DNA from: Natronolimnohabitans sp. A-GB9
GTDB taxonomy: Archaea; Halobacteriota; Halobacteria; Halobacteriales; Natrialbaceae
DNA length: 64,000 bases
Direction: 5' to 3'
Assembly (NCBI RefSeq): GCF_030848565.1
Contig: NZ_JAVDDV010000001.1
Span: 62,001 to 126,000 of the forward strand
Part shown: positions 63,543-64,000 of the stretch, piece after piece
Numbering within the stretch: the first letter of the stretch is position 1
Layout of the letters: the number at the start of each line of letters is the position of its first letter
Made by a program: the position numbers and the translations under genes
Notes under the pieces: model-generated
Database searches by the model: none
Told to the model about the DNA's origin: nothing
Seen by the model: the letters and a program-made list of their open reading frames with translations, nothing else

Positions 63543-64000
63543 ATGCAACAGTACCTCGAGTTAGTCGATACGGTCCTCTCCGAGGGCACCTACAAGCCCA
63601 ATCGGACCGGCGTCGACACGATTTCGTCGTTCAGCGAGCACTACGAGGTTGATCTCCAGGACGGCTACCCGCTTTTGACCACGAAACAGATGGACGGCTA
63701 CCGCTGGGATTCGATGCTCCACGAAGTCTGCTGGTATCTCTCCGGCGAGGAGCACATCCGCAATCTCCGCGAAGAGACCAAGATCTGGGACGCCTGGGCC
63801 GACGAGGAGGGACGACTCGACACCGCGTACGGCCGCTTCTGGCGACGGTATCCGATTCCGGACGGTGAGGCCCGACTCGAGGGCGAGTCCTGGCCCGACG
63901 AGACCCAGCAGTGGGTCACGGAGGAGGCCGACGGTCGTCGAACCTTCGACCAGTTGCAGTACGTGATCGATACGCTCTCGGACTCGCCGAACTCCCGTCG
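63543..64000 (+). CDS. thyA: Thymidylate synthase, 5' part (3' end outside window)
   Basis: The first 152 codons: MQQYLELVDTVLSEGTYKPNRTGVDTISSFSEHYEVDLQDGYPLLTTKQMDGYRWDSMLHEVCWYLSGEEHIRNLRE, which is ThyA with the RTG and LLTTK segments. It then has an acidic insert (RRYPIPDGEARLEGESWPDE) before the catalytic cysteine region, which lies beyond the window. It converts dUMP to dTMP with methylene-THF, linking to glyA and folD. ATG follows a TATA-like box at leaderless spacing. Confidence 0.95.
   Translation, partial: MQQYLELVDTVLSEGTYKPNRTGVDTISSFSEHYEVDLQDGYPLLTTKQMDGYRWDSMLHEVCWYLSGEEHIRNLREETKIWDAWADEEGRLDTAYGRFWRRYPIPDGEARLEGESWPDETQQWVTEEADGRRTFDQLQYVIDTLSDSPNSR

Overview
This is a high-GC, acidic-proteome stretch of a haloarchaeal chromosome. 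The gene set is archaeal: alpha proteasome subunit, SBDS/Sdo1, the RNase P proteins Rpp14 and Rpp30, a Bat-type HTH regulator, a HalOD1 protein, TbsP/DUF5821, UPF0179 and a PccX-type small subunit. Exported proteins carry Tat signals, lipoboxes or a PGF-CTERM-like tail. Many genes have a TATA-like box about 27-30 nt before a leaderless start. Placement near Natrinema/Haloterrigena is an inference from gene style only.

Layout. 1-5.5 kb: the end of a sensor kinase, a Bat-like regulator, then a membrane redox module (four-cluster Fe-S protein, NrfD-type quinone subunit, two paralogous small two-TM proteins). 5.6-10 kb: Mrp ATPase, then a leftward run (DUF5820, UPF0179, PHP phosphoesterase, AsnB-like protein, amphi-Trp protein). 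10.6-18.4 kb: a four-gene operon of two PrkA-type kinases, a YeaH/DUF444 protein and SpoVR. 18.5-23 kb: HEAT-repeat protein, YjbQ, glycerophosphodiesterase, SDR and an NSS transporter. 23.3-29.8 kb: propionyl/acyl-CoA carboxylase (pccB, pccX, pccA) split by four unrelated genes. 30-36 kb: exported beta-propeller protein, rhodanese lipoprotein, truncated MoaD-like gene, HalOD1 protein, YprB-like nuclease and a hypothetical gene. 36-43 kb: thiolase with its DUF35 partner, HflX, SBDS, PsmA, Rpp14, a methyltransferase and Rpp30. 43-52.6 kb: TbsP, a CHAT protease, glyA and folD (one-carbon metabolism), a zinc-ribbon protein, a UPF0104 membrane protein and an acidic-repeat lipoprotein. 52.6-64 kb: a candidate structured RNA, PadR regulator, a broken zinc-ribbon gene, MgtC/DUF4010, class III aminotransferase, purD, an MrfA-like helicase with an MrfB-like nuclease, and the start of thyA.

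The strongest signal outside the genes is repetitive DNA. An 80-bp inverted-repeat element occurs twice. One copy has inserted at a TA in a zinc-ribbon gene, and removing it with one TA restores an open frame. The two copies differ by paired changes that keep the hairpin. A second, larger family with TACTGTCGGACAG or TGATACGGACT ends lies in many intergenic gaps, and in seven places supplies the stop codon of the gene before it. No tRNA, rRNA, CRISPR array or complete insertion sequence was seen.
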